This document shows, piece by piece, positions 10,001 through 23,800 of a stretch of DNA of 64,000 nt. The translations under genes were made by a program, and so were the position numbers. The stretch is from Nymphalis io. Lineage: Eukaryota > Arthropoda > Insecta > Lepidoptera > Nymphalidae. The stretch covers positions 12,247,501-12,311,500 of the forward strand of contig NC_065892.1 of NCBI RefSeq assembly GCF_905147045.1. Direction: 5' to 3'. Under the pieces are notes generated by a model. That model worked only from the letters and a program-made list of their open reading frames with translations. It made no database searches and was not told where the DNA came from. The stretch's first letter is position 1; every line of letters starts with the position of its first letter.

Positions 10001-13000
10001 TTATAATCACAAATTAAGCACATGAAAATTCAGTGGTGCTTGCCCGGGTTTGAACCCACGATCATCGGTTAAGATTCACGCGTTCTTACCACAGGGCCAT
10101 CTCGGCTTTTTTAAACTAATTAAGTAGAAATGTCAATTAAAATTTATTAATTAACCAAGTATTAGATCCTTACATATGAAAGTAGCGTTTTTTTGTACTG
10201 ACCACTTTGATCTGAAATATCTCCTCTTTGGTTAAGAATTCCAAATTCAAATTTATAAATTTATTTAGCTGGTACATTTGAGTTTTGAAAACTGTCATTC
10301 ATTTGTTTTTTCCTCATTATTTATTTCTTTGGCGTCGCTTATTACCGCACAATGGAAAACATGAAATATCGGTATATTTACGAGTACGAGTTCTACCGTG
10401 GCACCGGTGCTGCAGAAACAGCTCGAAGGAATAATGATGTGTACGGCGCTGGTGTCGCAAAGGAAAGCACGATACGTTTTTGGTTTCAACGTTTTCAGAG
10501 ATAGCTGCAGGCTTCGGAGTAAGTGATAAAACTGTATTAATCCACTTGAAGTAAATCGGGAAAGTAAAAAAACTTGAACGGTGGGTACCTCATGAATTGA
10601 GTGTTACTTAGCTCAACCGACACAATAATGAAGGGATTTTAAATCGAATCATTACTTGTGATGAAAAGTGGATACTGTACGATAATCGGAAGCGCTCGTC
10701 GCAATGGCTGAACCCTGGAGACCCAGCTAATTTCTGCCCTAAACGAAAATTGACTCAGAAAAAGTTACTTGTGAGTGTTTGGTGGACTAGCACCGGTGTC
10801 GTTCACTATAGCTTTCTAAAATCTGGCCAAACGATTACGGCAGATATCTATTGTCAGCAACTGCAAACCATGAACCAGGAAGAACTAGCTGCTAAACAAC
10901 CGAGATTGGTCAATCGCTCTAGGCCACTGCTGCTTGGCCAACGCAAGACCACACATTTCACAACAAACAACCACTAAGTTAGAAGAGCTACAATTGGAAT
11001 GTCTGCGACATTCACCGAACTCCCCGGGCCTTGCTCCAACAGATTACCATTTTTTCCGGAATTTGGACAACTTCTTACAAGGAAAAAAATTCAACTCTGA
11101 TGCGGCAGTCCAAATCGCCTTTAAAGAGTTTATTGATTCTCGCTTCCTGGTTTTTTTAGTAAAGGGATCAATGAACTACCTATGAGATGGCAAAAGTGCA
11201 TAGATAACAACGGTGCATACTTTGATAAATAAATATATTTTACAAAAAAAATTGACTATATTCCTCCCTTACAAAACGCTAATTTCATATGTAAGGACCT
11301 AATAAACACAATTGGGAAGAAGGTTAATAGCGTAGCAGTTTCTTTAATACATATACATATATTTGGTGATATAATAAGTTTGCATCGATAGTGTATTTGC
11401 AATCATCCAGACTGAGTCATTATTATTACATTATAACGTTGCTTATTTAAGTAATGCGTACGTGATCTGTCTCAATGTCTGCAGTATTCGAAATGGTGAA
11501 TGTATTTACCATTACAGAGAGAACAAGTTGGTAAGTAGGCTATGTAGCATCGAATAAAAAGATAAGTACTACAAATAACCAAGGGATAACCTTTTTCATT
11601 GAAATTTGGTAAAGAAAATACCTCAAGGTTGATTATTTGGAATAAATTTTCGGAAAACAATAAAATACTAAATATTATGTATTCGTATTTGAATTTAAAT
11701 TCGTATAATACTGTCCAATCATTACATATTCACTATTATTGTATATATTTCTCTACACAACAAAGAAAAAATCACAAAATTGTGATCACACAGGTAACGT
11801 TGTCTGTAAAGTTGTATTTTTGACTTACTGTTTTTTAAGAGTCTGTTTCGTGTCGCTGAAAAACAGCGTTTTATTATCGGACATATTGGGGTCATTGTAA
11901 CAGTTTTAGAGGTCCGTTGCACTTAACAGATACCGGTTTGTACGCTAGCGAAAGGTCCTTTTAGGTCTTAATTAAAAATAAGTTACATACGTTAGCCTTA
12001 CACTCTTTAATTATAATGTTTTATTTATGTATTCTAAATATGTAACTGAATTTTCATATGATTGCTATAGTAAAATTATAGTATTTCTGTAACTAAAAAG
12101 TAATTTGTATACCTATTGTATAAATGGTCAAAACGTTTTCAATTTACCTACCTCTACCATCTAATATACCTCATTTCAACAATATCCTATATTTTTATGG
12201 TTCTTAATTGACACAGTACAACTCTTTGAAGGTTACCGCTTAAAAACTTGAGTCAGATCGGCATTCAATTAAATAATACGACTGCACTATTAAAGATACA
12301 ATAGAAATATCTCAATAAAACATACCGAAAATCGTTATATGAACAGAATATTTTAATTATATAGTATGATCTGAGCCATCTATTATTTTGCGTGTCCATA
12401 AGTGTTTCTATGAGACATTGCATACAAAAATATAATATATTACTATTCCACCAACCCGCATTGGAGCAGCGTGGTGGAATAAGCTCCAAAAACCTTCTCC
12501 TCGAAAAGAGGAGAGGAGGCCTTTAGCCCAGCAGTGGGACACTCACAGGCTGTTACGGATACGGACGTACACTTAATGACCTTCGCAAGCTATCGACCTT
12601 AACCGAACGAATATGCGTATAAATAAAATTGCAAAGAAATTTCAATTCAAATAGTACAAGTGTATTCGTTATACCTAGGTGCGTCTTGATCGCTTTCACT
12701 TTGCTTTGCTTATAAATTTGATATCATAATGTTGTTGTATTGAATTAATATTTGATTTCAATATATATTATAAAACAACCAAAAAAATTAAGTGTGTTTG
12801 TTTACATTCGGCATATTTATTAAAAAAAATATTGTTTCTAAAATATTAAGTCTCCTTAAATTATAATAATAATAATATCCTGGGACATTATTCACACACG
12901 GCCATCTGATCTCAAATTAAGCAGAGCTTGTATTATGGAAACCAGACAACTGATATATTACATTACTACACTACTTTCTTTGTAAATAAATACTTATATA

Positions 13001-14857
13001 GATAATTACATCTAAACTCAGGACAAACAGACATGTTCATGCACACAAATGTCTGTCCTGGGTGTGGCAAGTATCTACCAACCACGCCAACCGGCTTGTC
13101 AAATTATAAATCCCCTATAACTTCTCTATTAAAATATGCATCACAACGCTTACATTAATCACGATTGTATTTACGCCCAGCATATATCGCAAATGACGCA
13201 GATTGCAAATTCGTTCATAGATCAACGCGGACACATGAAGCAGGTTAAATATATTGAACTAGAATCGTCACCGATACATTATGTATATCAACAGTGACCA
13301 CCTCCATCTGATGGCATTATGGATTCAAAACACACGCGCATCGCTTGCGACTGGCACAATTCCTGACGCACAATACAATTTCAACAAAATTAAGGTTATC
13401 GAAAACCTTCGGTCAACTGTGTTTATTGCGTACGTTATTAAACTATTTAATGAATCGATTTTGGTTACAAGAAATATTTTTATCGTGATCGCTTATATGT
13501 TTAGATTTTAGTCATGGAAGACAGGTGTAATATATAGTTACATTTATATTTGTCATAATATTCAAAAAATACTGAAGAATTAAGATTTTAAATTTTATTT
13601 TAACAGACAACGTAGTTCTATTTATTTATTCATAATCAAGACAATATAACGGTCCTATAAATCTTCCTTTAGGTACGCCGTAATCGAAACTGTAATTGTA
13701 CACGGTAACACGAGTACCTATATTATAATTATAAAGAAAACCTTATTCTGGTATTGATTACGGCTTGGAATGAACTCACTGACATAAATTAAAAGTAAAA
13801 AGTTATTTCATAAAACTCGTGTAAAATGAAATACAATTTCTAATGTTTCAAAAAATTTATGTCAAGGAATCAAAAAATGAGTATTGGTTATCAAATTACA
13901 AACAGCATTTCTCGTTGCGACAAAAAATAATACTTCAAGATAAGACTCCTAAGATTAAATATATAAATTATCAAAAATTTTGCAACTTTGAAAGTCAATA
14001 GCATTTTAAGCAATAAATAATTTCCTCAGCAATCGCTATAAACAAAAAGAGAAATCACGTTAATATTTATAATAACCTTTTAAAGAACCATATTATGCGA
14101 TATATTGAAACGAGCATGTCAAAAATTTGGCACATTCGTGTCTTGGACGGATGTGAGCAAGTTTACTCATTAATTGTAATGTAAATAGGATCAGAGTTAA
14201 CCTATGTGCTCGCTAATGCAAACACACAAATAGGTAGGCGTAGTTCACATGAATTTAGTACGAAGCTAGAGATATCTTGCAGATTCTTTTGAGCAAATTA
14301 AATTTAAGTCAACACATGACGCTGCGTCTTCAACTACGAATTATCGAGATCAGACTGCTTTGAATATCAAAACTCTTTCCTTTCAGTAAATAACTTGGGC
14401 GCTGACGTTATTATACTTGTAGTTTCAATAGTATCAATTTATTGGATACCATTCCACGACAGTCAGACATTATTGTGTGTTTGGTTTTTCCGTCAATAAT
14501 AATGTTATGTATTTATTAATAAATATAAATTAATGCATAATTTGTTCATAGTGTTATAATGGATACATATACATACACACTGGTGGTAGGGCTTTGTGCA
14601 AGCTCGTCTGGGTAGGTACCACCCACTCATCAGATATTCTACCGCTAAACAGCAATACTTGATATTGTTGTGTTCCGGTTTGAAGGGTGAGTGAGCCAGT
14701 GTAATTACAGACACAAGGGACATAAAATCTTAGTTCCCAAGGTTGGTGGCGCATTGGCTATAAGCGATGGTTGACATTTCTTACAATGCCAATGTCTAAG
14801 GGCGTTTGGTGACCACTTACCATCAGGTGGCCCATATGCTCGTCCACTTTCCTACTC

Positions 14858-14892
<35 letters not shown>

Positions 14893-17800
14893 CGCAATTA
14901 AGGTTTAACACTTGAAAATAATCAACAAAGTTACCTGACGCTGTTTCCCTTTGATCCTCAGGCAGAGGCCGCGAGGGCAGAGGATTATTTTGTTGATCCC
15001 GATCTCCAAGGAACTCCGCTTCTACTAGATCTCGCACTGCTGATGACATCAGCTCTACGAGCTCTTGGTTCCTATTGATCAACAAATAATCTTTACATTT
15101 TTAATAAACAAAAATAATAATGATGACTTAACGTCACGTATATATATTAATTACGTTAAATTTAATATTAAAATTTGCATATTATTAAGATTAATAGTAT
15201 TTTATTTTTTGACACCAGATATGTCATCACATCTGGCAGTGGACAATGCTGTTTGTTTTAGGTCTGCATATTATATCTTACATCGTGAAGCAGTTAAATG
15301 GCTTCCAGCGTATCATATTAACTTCACACAAATGAAATCACCGGAATACGAAATCTGGGAGTACAATGCAGAAGTAGGTACGAAGAAGGATCTACCGAGG
15401 CATGACATTAATAATGTCACTATGACAGTCACTATTTTCAGATAATCAAACGAAAAGTTATACTTCTATATATTTTTAGGTAGAACTGTGTATTGGTTTT
15501 AGGCAAATAATTCATTATCAATATTGAATGACTGATTTTAATGTAAATTTATAATTACCTGATGAAGAAACAAATAATCTGAGCTTTGTTTATAAAAGAG
15601 CCTTTGGTTTTTGCAAAGTAGTTATCGAGTTATTATAATAATATTTGGAATGATATGACATAAGATTAAAAGAAATCGTTATAAGATGTCGTAATAATAA
15701 GTATTATACGATATTATAAAAACAAACTACAAAATATTTAAAATTAAAACAAGTTTATATCAACACCAGTTCTATCAAAACACCAACACCATATGACACA
15801 GATACCTCATTTAATTCTAAAAGGTATTCAATTGGTGGTTGGTATTAAATTTTCTTCGCACTTTTATTTATTTATTTTTATTTAGTAATAATTAACTAAA
15901 ATATAATATAAATTTTAGTTCCATTTAAATTAACCGACAGATAATATTAATTCTTATTTAGTTTTTATTTAAGTATCAACAATATACAAATACATTTAGA
16001 AGAATGATACTATAAATTTTGTCATAATTTGTCTTCATTCAATGATATTTTACCAAATTTGCGACAAATGAAACTACTCATAATTACACAATTGTAGGAG
16101 AAAATCGATTATTAAGTATATCTTCTTTTTATTTAATGAAAAGTTTTATATGTTTGGAAAGGATAGAATTCGAGGCTTCCTGCTTCGAATCATTTTACGT
16201 TTTTTATGAGGTTTATGTTAATTTTGACACAAATTAAAAGTTGCATCATCGTGCTATAATAATGTATATGTATTAGATATGGAGTGCTGTCAGTGTAAAT
16301 CATTATAATAGTCGGTAATTTATATGTTGCAGAAATAAATACCTTTGCTAAAACATAAAATGAATACACAAAAGTTCCCAATTACTATTGGAAACTTGAA
16401 ACGAACAATAACAAAACTGTAAATTAACAATAACAATGAAGCATACATGTTGTCCGTTATCATAAATTGGCACAACCTACATCAAACTGCAGTACGGTTA
16501 CTGGGACCATTAAAAAATTCTTTCGGTTAAGTAAATTTAACTTAGCGGGCGTGGACGCGAAAGTAACTGGTTTGCGGACCGGTCTTGGGCCATACCAAAC
16601 TTGTGATATGTGAAAGAGGACGATTTTTTTCTTACAATAACAGTGGCATATCCGGTAAGAAACAAGTTGAACGTCGAGTTTAGATTTCATGTAATTGAAA
16701 AAACTATCCTTAATATATTGATCAGTATTTATTTAATAGAATGTGTGGGTCAAGTCTTGCGACTGAAAATTAAAGAAGTCCCATCGAATAGATTTAAATA
16801 ATTTTCCATACACTTTTAATACTGATCAATTAAATTTAGTATGTTTAAACTACCGTCAACTAGCTAACAAAATGTTTTAATTTCTTTTTTCATTTGTCAA
16901 AAAGTTTAAGTAAAAGTAAAAGTTAAAGTAATTATACTAATGGAATACAATTAAAAATATATCATTCAAAACATCTATTAATTAATGTTTTCTGAAATTC
17001 GAAATGCTAAACGGTATTGCTATATTTCGTTTAGCAACCGATTACCTAACTTCATAGTAAATGTAACCGCTGATGTCGTAAAATGAAGCTCTCATGGCCG
17101 TGTTTCACTACGAACCATATGATTGAGCTATTTTTTATATTGTGAAGGTAGACCTAGATTTTTAATATTATTATGAAGTCTGGATCTGCCAGTAAATGGG
17201 CCTATTGATGGTAAGTGATCACAACAAGTACAACCCACTCTTTATACTATCGAAGCGCCGTCAACCATGAGATCAAAGATGTTTGTCTTTTGTGATTTAT
17301 GTAATTTGCTCACTCATTCTTCCGATCAACACAAAGTATATATGTTTGTAAGTAAAATAAATCAGAAAGATATACACAGATGCGTAAACACAAAATATTA
17401 TATAATTTTTAACATCGTTTTTGTTATAGTATAACATATGAATGTTCTGTATATTTTGCGATAAAGCTTCAACGCGCCACGTTTTATTAAAGTCGAATAA
17501 ATAGATAGACGAAGAAACAAACAGATATTCAAAATTCAAGAACTGCGTTAAGTCTTTATATCGAAACTAGCAAAAAAATGATCAAGTAAGCAGATATGAA
17601 ACCATACAATCATAATGTTCCATCTACAAATTATTAACACATCATTCTAAGAGTCATCTTGTATTGAAATAAAACGGCCCCTAATATATTGTGTGCACAA
17701 AACGTTGACCTCTAGACCTACTAGTACTGCGCGTAAGTGCCGTTACAACAATACGCATAGTGCACAATATCCCTATAAGACATTGAGATCATATGGTCCA

Positions 17801-20800
17801 TGAGAGAAAGATATATTCTTCCGAAAATCAGGGATTCGAGTACTAATACTTTTTTCCATGATTGAATTAGCGTTTATAATTCTACATGAACTAGATGTTG
17901 AATTATGTGTCCGATTAACGGGTCACGTTTGCAACCCGATCTAAGTATGAATGACCCAATGGAGCAATAATGTCAAACATCCGAAATCCTCCTTAACAAA
18001 ATTGCTGGAAATTTTCAGGTTAACGCTGAGAATTACAGGTTATTTCACTTTAAACGTTTATACATTTAAAAACAAAGAAGAGGAAAATTATGATATGATG
18101 AATAATAGACGAAAGCATGAGCGATGAGTCTTCACCGCCTAATATAAAAGATAATTGCAGTTGTAGAATTTTACTGGAATGGATACACCACGACTACCAA
18201 GACCAAGCCATATTATCATTCACATAATAGGAAAAAACGCCACGTTTCCATTTAAAATGAGCAAGTCATGATGAAATCAAGTTTTGTAGTAGTCTAAAAC
18301 TTCAGCATTAGTAAATTTTATAAAAATTTACAAGAAATACCACATATACTATATTCTTGAAACAATCACTAATATAAAAAATAAATTTATTAAAACAACA
18401 AAGACATCTCATACTCAACACTAGTTCGTACACACAGATAAATATAAGAAATTTAAATCGAATGATGATGAATCCATGATTGACGAACCAATCATCGAAT
18501 AAAATAAGTCGTTTGACGAACTCAACAGGAAATCTAAACAAAATGAACAGGAAAACAAACAACAAATATCTACCTCTTTTGTTATTAAGAAACAAGTAAA
18601 TTAAAAAAAGATTATAAAATTGTAAAAATCTCTTTCACAAAGTATATGTACTACAATATGTAATACAACCGTAGTTTTGCAAGCAACCTGCAAACTTAGT
18701 TATAGACCCTAAATGGATTGCCTGGGTAAGCTATTCCTAACAAACAATGTCTCGTTTATCTTAGTAACTCACATAGAAGCGTGTTTCAGGTAACAGTAAG
18801 TTCGCACTTACGCATTTTTACTATAAACTACCGATTCTATTTCTCCAGCGTTTTTTTATTGTAATACAGGTTCAGAATTTAAAGACATTTTATTTCATTG
18901 AAGGACCAAGAAAGCCCAGTGGGTAGAACACGAGTATAATATAAGATTTGTCCGCGACTACTAACTTTTCATGTGCAATTTTGTGTTTATAATTCATCAC
19001 ACGCTTAAGGTTAGGGAAAACATCCCGGGTAAACCTACACTAGTCGAAAGTTATTCTCTTAGCCATCTCCTTTAAATGAGAGGTCATTACTGAGCAGTGG
19101 AACATTTAAAGGCCGTTACTTATGGTCGTTACATGCGGCGATAATATTACGATTTGAGTTTGCACAGTTATATCGGACGTATACGTTCTCCACACCAATA
19201 TTTGAGTCGGTCGTCAGTGCTTCTCGATCGCAGATGCTTGCGTGAAAAATGTCATCAGATAACAGAAAATGATGAAATCCTCCAATTAGTCACGGAGTCC
19301 ACTTCGCTCTTCTTTCGACATGTCACGACCTGCGCACGAAACGTCCACATACAAAAAGTCCCTTAATGAACTGAGAGATAGATCGACGCCGTCAACCACA
19401 CGATACGACAAAAACAGACGATTTATCGAATAGAAAAGGTACCAGCCGTCGACTAAACATGCAAACGAAATAGTTCGATACTACTGCGCAATAGGACTGT
19501 ACAGATAATACGCTACAATATATCGTTGATGTTTGTAGCCACCATTATTTTAATGTGACAAAGGAAAGGCTCATTCCGAAATGCAGTTGGAGGACGGCGC
19601 ATCAATTATCGCAAGCAATGTGATGATCCTCTCGCTAACTTGTTACCTATTGACCTTATACCTCAAGCCGGTACACTCCACAGAATCCGTTACATTCGCG
19701 TGTAAAGTACCTGTCATTGACACACCACAATAATTGATAGTTCGGTATTCATGAAACAATTATGATTCATAAACGTAATTACGTCTATTAATTTATAATA
19801 AAATGGCTGCTATAATCTCGGAATGTATACAATTATTTCGTGAAGGATTTACAAATTGAGACACCAAGAAGAATAATAAGGTAAAATCAAAATATTATTT
19901 TCATCAAATTTTAATTCGAAAATAATTCAGTAAATACCTACTTATAATAATAGTAACTATCGCTTGAATTTTATTTTCATATTTGAGATTTCTAATAAGA
20001 ATAACTTTAAATTACAATTTAACAACAAACATGTACAGATGAAATTTGAAAACTCTAGAGCCAAATTAAAAAGAAACAACTGATAAAATACCAAGTACTG
20101 ACATAATTTAAATCCAAGCAATAAATAATCATTTGTTTTTTAGCCCACCTAAACTAAGAATAATAAAAATACTTTATCACATAAATATTACTTATGGAAA
20201 GACCACCGCCCATCTCCAGACATATTCTGCGGTTTCGAGTTTGTTCTTAAGAAATAGCTCCACAGGCTACCTCAAGACTATATTAATAATATATGAACGG
20301 AATACCCCAATCCAATATAGCACGTTATAAACATTGAACATGTATCCGTGACTACACTCCTAAATTGAAGAGCACGCGGATGTTACATGATGTGTATGAA
20401 GAGGTAGTCATGCAGATAGCTTTCACTTGTTGTTACGTTTTGTACGCTTAATGCGATGGGACAAGTGTAGTGAACAGGAAATAATTCATGCAAATTAATA
20501 TTTAATATTAATACGTGAACAAACACAATGAAGAATTTAAATTGAACATAGAATATATTATATTTTAATATATACGCAAGTACCTAACGTACATTCAAAT
20601 GTATTTAAAAATTTTTTTTCGAGTGAAAGGTTTTATTGATACTTAAAAGGCAGATGTTTATACCGGTCCTCCGATGTGATGGTTGGTGGTTATTTCTGCC
20701 CATGGACATTGATATAGTTAGCGGTATTAGCTATTCACAAAATGTACAATGCATTGCCATTCATTCGGTCTTTTTGCATGTGACACTGCAACTTCATACT

Positions 20801-23800
20801 GGAAAACTCTTTTGGCGCAAGAGCAACTGCCTAATAACCTATGTATCAATCGGTCTTTAAATATCCACTGCTAGACATAGGCACTAATTGGCGCCATTCT
20901 GACCAGTTATGCCCAGCGATTTCACGCTGTAATTTACAGGTGGCCAGGTCTTGGCCGGTAAGTACCTGCACAAGATAGCGCGGCGGGAAGTGTCACCTTC
21001 CTGCCACGACCTACCCTGACGGAGTGTGGCGCGTGGCATTCCCTGGTAGCAGTTGTCGGCGGAGACATCTCCTTGCCGAGCGATGCTCGGAAGCGAACAG
21101 TGCTGGTCGGAAATGGTTTCCTTCTGTGAAAGTGTGATGCCGCAGAAGGAGGCCGCGGAGCGGGAGCGGGAAGAGAACGCCGCTGCAGACCTGCTCCGCC
21201 GAAGAAGACCGGGGAGAAGAAAGAGGGGCTATGTGCACCTTCTCTCTCCACCGCAATAGGCGTCGTCGGGACAAGGGGTTCTCAGTACCCTGGTAATCCC
21301 CCTGGAGAATGCAGGGCTACATAGGCAGGCAGTCCGTCAAATTGCACGGTAACATGCGCAATAGTGGGTATTCCAATGTTCGGGGCGCACTCGGCGCCTC
21401 GGACACCGGAGCCCCACATACCCCCCACTGTTCCCGTGGGGGAAACTCGTAATGCGTTTTTAAAGCGTGAAAAAAAGGTCTTGGTGCGGGGCGTGATACC
21501 AATATTGAAATATAATTTAATATTTCAAGTAATTGTGTTTTTAGATCCCGCACACGTTTAGATAACGAGGTTTTTTATTTATGTCTTTGCAATTTTACAC
21601 ACGTTTTTTTATTTATTTATTTATTTATTTTTTTGTTTAATGCAATGCCAAATTTGATCATACGCTGTACTAATGATCTTTTAATTTTATATAAGGATTG
21701 AAAAAGTTATTGCTGTGTTTTAAATTTAAGGTTGAGTGAGCCAATGTAAATTAATAATAAGCATAAGGGACTCATTATCTAAGCTCTTATTAGATTGGCT
21801 GGTGTCTTGACAGGAAACGATTACTATTTCTTACATTGCCAATATTTATGAGCGGAGATGACTTACCGTCAGGTCCATCTGCTTTCTTATGTTAAATTTA
21901 AACAAAAATACTTTATTAATTCTCATGGCACGAAGGGCTATCGAATGATCTGCGGAATGCGGAACGAAATGAACGATAATAAAGACGATGCAGGTCTGAA
22001 TTAAATATGTATGTATTCAGAATTCAAGGTATATTTTAAAGTAACTTTTTACTGGGCAGGGAATTCCCACACATATGATGATCTAAACGGACTTACCTAT
22101 TGCCCAAGGTGTGAAAATAACTTTATGTTTGCGTGCATGTATTGTAATTACCTGAACAATGGTTGAGTTTGCGAATCGGTTATATTATATTAAGGCTTTA
22201 TGCAGTTCGTTTTTTAATATTTTTGTAGTATATAAAGTTTTAGTACGGATAAGTGTTCAACAAGGATCACTATAGGAAGCTGATTTATTTTTCAAAGTTT
22301 TGTAATAACCACAATTAATAAAATTAATACTAATATTCAAAGATTATGTATTATGAATTTCATCCTAATGTTTGGAAATATGAATTTAAATCTGACCTCT
22401 CGTTCTACTTTAGTAACCACACATACGCAAGCCTTATTCGGAGATTAAGTAAAATAAATAATAAACTGAAGAAGGGTGTACTAAAAAAAGTTTACATACC
22501 TCAGATTAGCAAGTTCAGCACATGAGTTAGCCAGTAGGTAGTCCCCGCTGAGCAAGGCGATCTTGTTGCCGAATAATATGTCGTCCGGCTCCCCGTCCAA
22601 CACTTGCCTCACGTTCATGTTCACTAGACCCTTATGCACGAGATGAGATGTGCGAATCATTTCAGCTACTTCAGCGAGCGCGCGTTGACTGCACAGAAGT
22701 TACTTTGTTTTACATAAAACAGTCTACATACACTTGTTTCCCAAGCTTTTTCTAAGACGTTTTTTAACACATATCTATTCTAATCAAATATTATAATTGT
22801 GCCATTTGTAATTAAAGTACGTGGATCTTTAAGTATTATAATGGTGAAAGGAGAGCTAGTTCACTTTTCGCTAATAATATCAGAGTTGCGATTCAACAGG
22901 AATATGCTGCGAGTATTTTTGGCACAATATACACACAATTATGATTTGTTAAGTAGTTATTATTATATTACCTCTTAATATGCAAATCGGAAAATGCAAA
23001 TATTTAAAGTGAATTGTATTCTTTTGAGAAATAAATTCTTATACCATAAATCGGATATTATTTCTACAAACTAAGAAGGTAATTGATTAAAGAGTTTCGT
23101 ACATGATCCCTGAAAAAGTTTTTCACTTAATTACAATTATTTTTTTTCATCGACATACGTATCGATATATATTCTTACTTTTAGTGTTTAATAATTTTAT
23201 AGCAAATGTTTTTAATTTTTATGATTATAATATGATGTGACAGCGAATGCTCTTGAAATTTATGTTTTTAAAATAATTTCGAAACAATTGTTTAAAATAA
23301 AAGTAATGTTAACATACCTGTGTAGAACACCGGCCGCTTTGTCTTGTTCCATATCCGGTATTTCAGGACTGTGCCCTGCTGCTTTCGACACAAGTAGCAC
23401 AATAAGCCCCCAAGCTTGCATGTTGTTCTTACCATTGTAAATAAGGTTCCTATGAACAAATGATTCCATATGAATGAATATGAATGATCCATATATAAAT
23501 AGACGATAAAAATTGTCCTTCTTACAATTAATGTAACGCTATATTTTGAAGCACAAAAGAAAAATTGTACCCTGTTGTATGATTGTCGGTGATATTCTAA
23601 AAAATTGAAGCAAATAGAAATTTACAATTATTTCAGCAACGCGTACAAATATTATTTTATTGTACGGATTTGAAAAATATTTTGAAGCAATCTTTTACGT
23701 AAAATTAAGAGTAATCTTCTTATGCGGTTTGTGCACGCTTTGTGAAATATTATAGTCTAGTTTTATTTTTCATAATATATTATAAAAACTGTTGCAAAAC

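Larger units (their letters stand above)
8658..14934 (-). other. Pdss2: PDSS2 intron 4 (6.3 kb, repeat-filled)
   Basis: It contains a degraded family A piece (9240-9360), an interspersed-repeat fragment (9610-9765), a family B SINE (9806-10113), a dead mariner (10165-11299), a family B tail (12447-12560), a family D copy (12873-13105) and a family C copy (14578-14890). No other gene is seen. Confidence 0.8.
15072..22499 (-). other. Pdss2: PDSS2 intron 3 (7.4 kb)
   Basis: It holds degraded family C copies (17175-17280, 21725-21895), a degraded family B copy (18905-19125) and the 3' end of an R1-like LINE (20940-21530). The rest is AT-rich. ORFs at 15065-15445 and 19154-19366 have more balanced composition than their surroundings, but I do not recognise them. 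Confidence 0.75.

Noticed and set aside
10750..11185. Two overlapping plus-strand ORFs as separate genes
   Set aside because: They are frame-shifted pieces of one mariner transposase between intact TIRs.
14554..14754. Near-identical minus-strand ORFs here and at 33211-33426
   Set aside because: Both are antisense readings of family C repeats; the similarity reflects repeat copies, not a gene family.
23260..23492. ORFs of 69, 67 and 66 codons around PDSS2 exon 2
   Set aside because: Only the frame joined by the 23449 acceptor and 23318 donor continues PDSS2; the others are shadows or read into introns.
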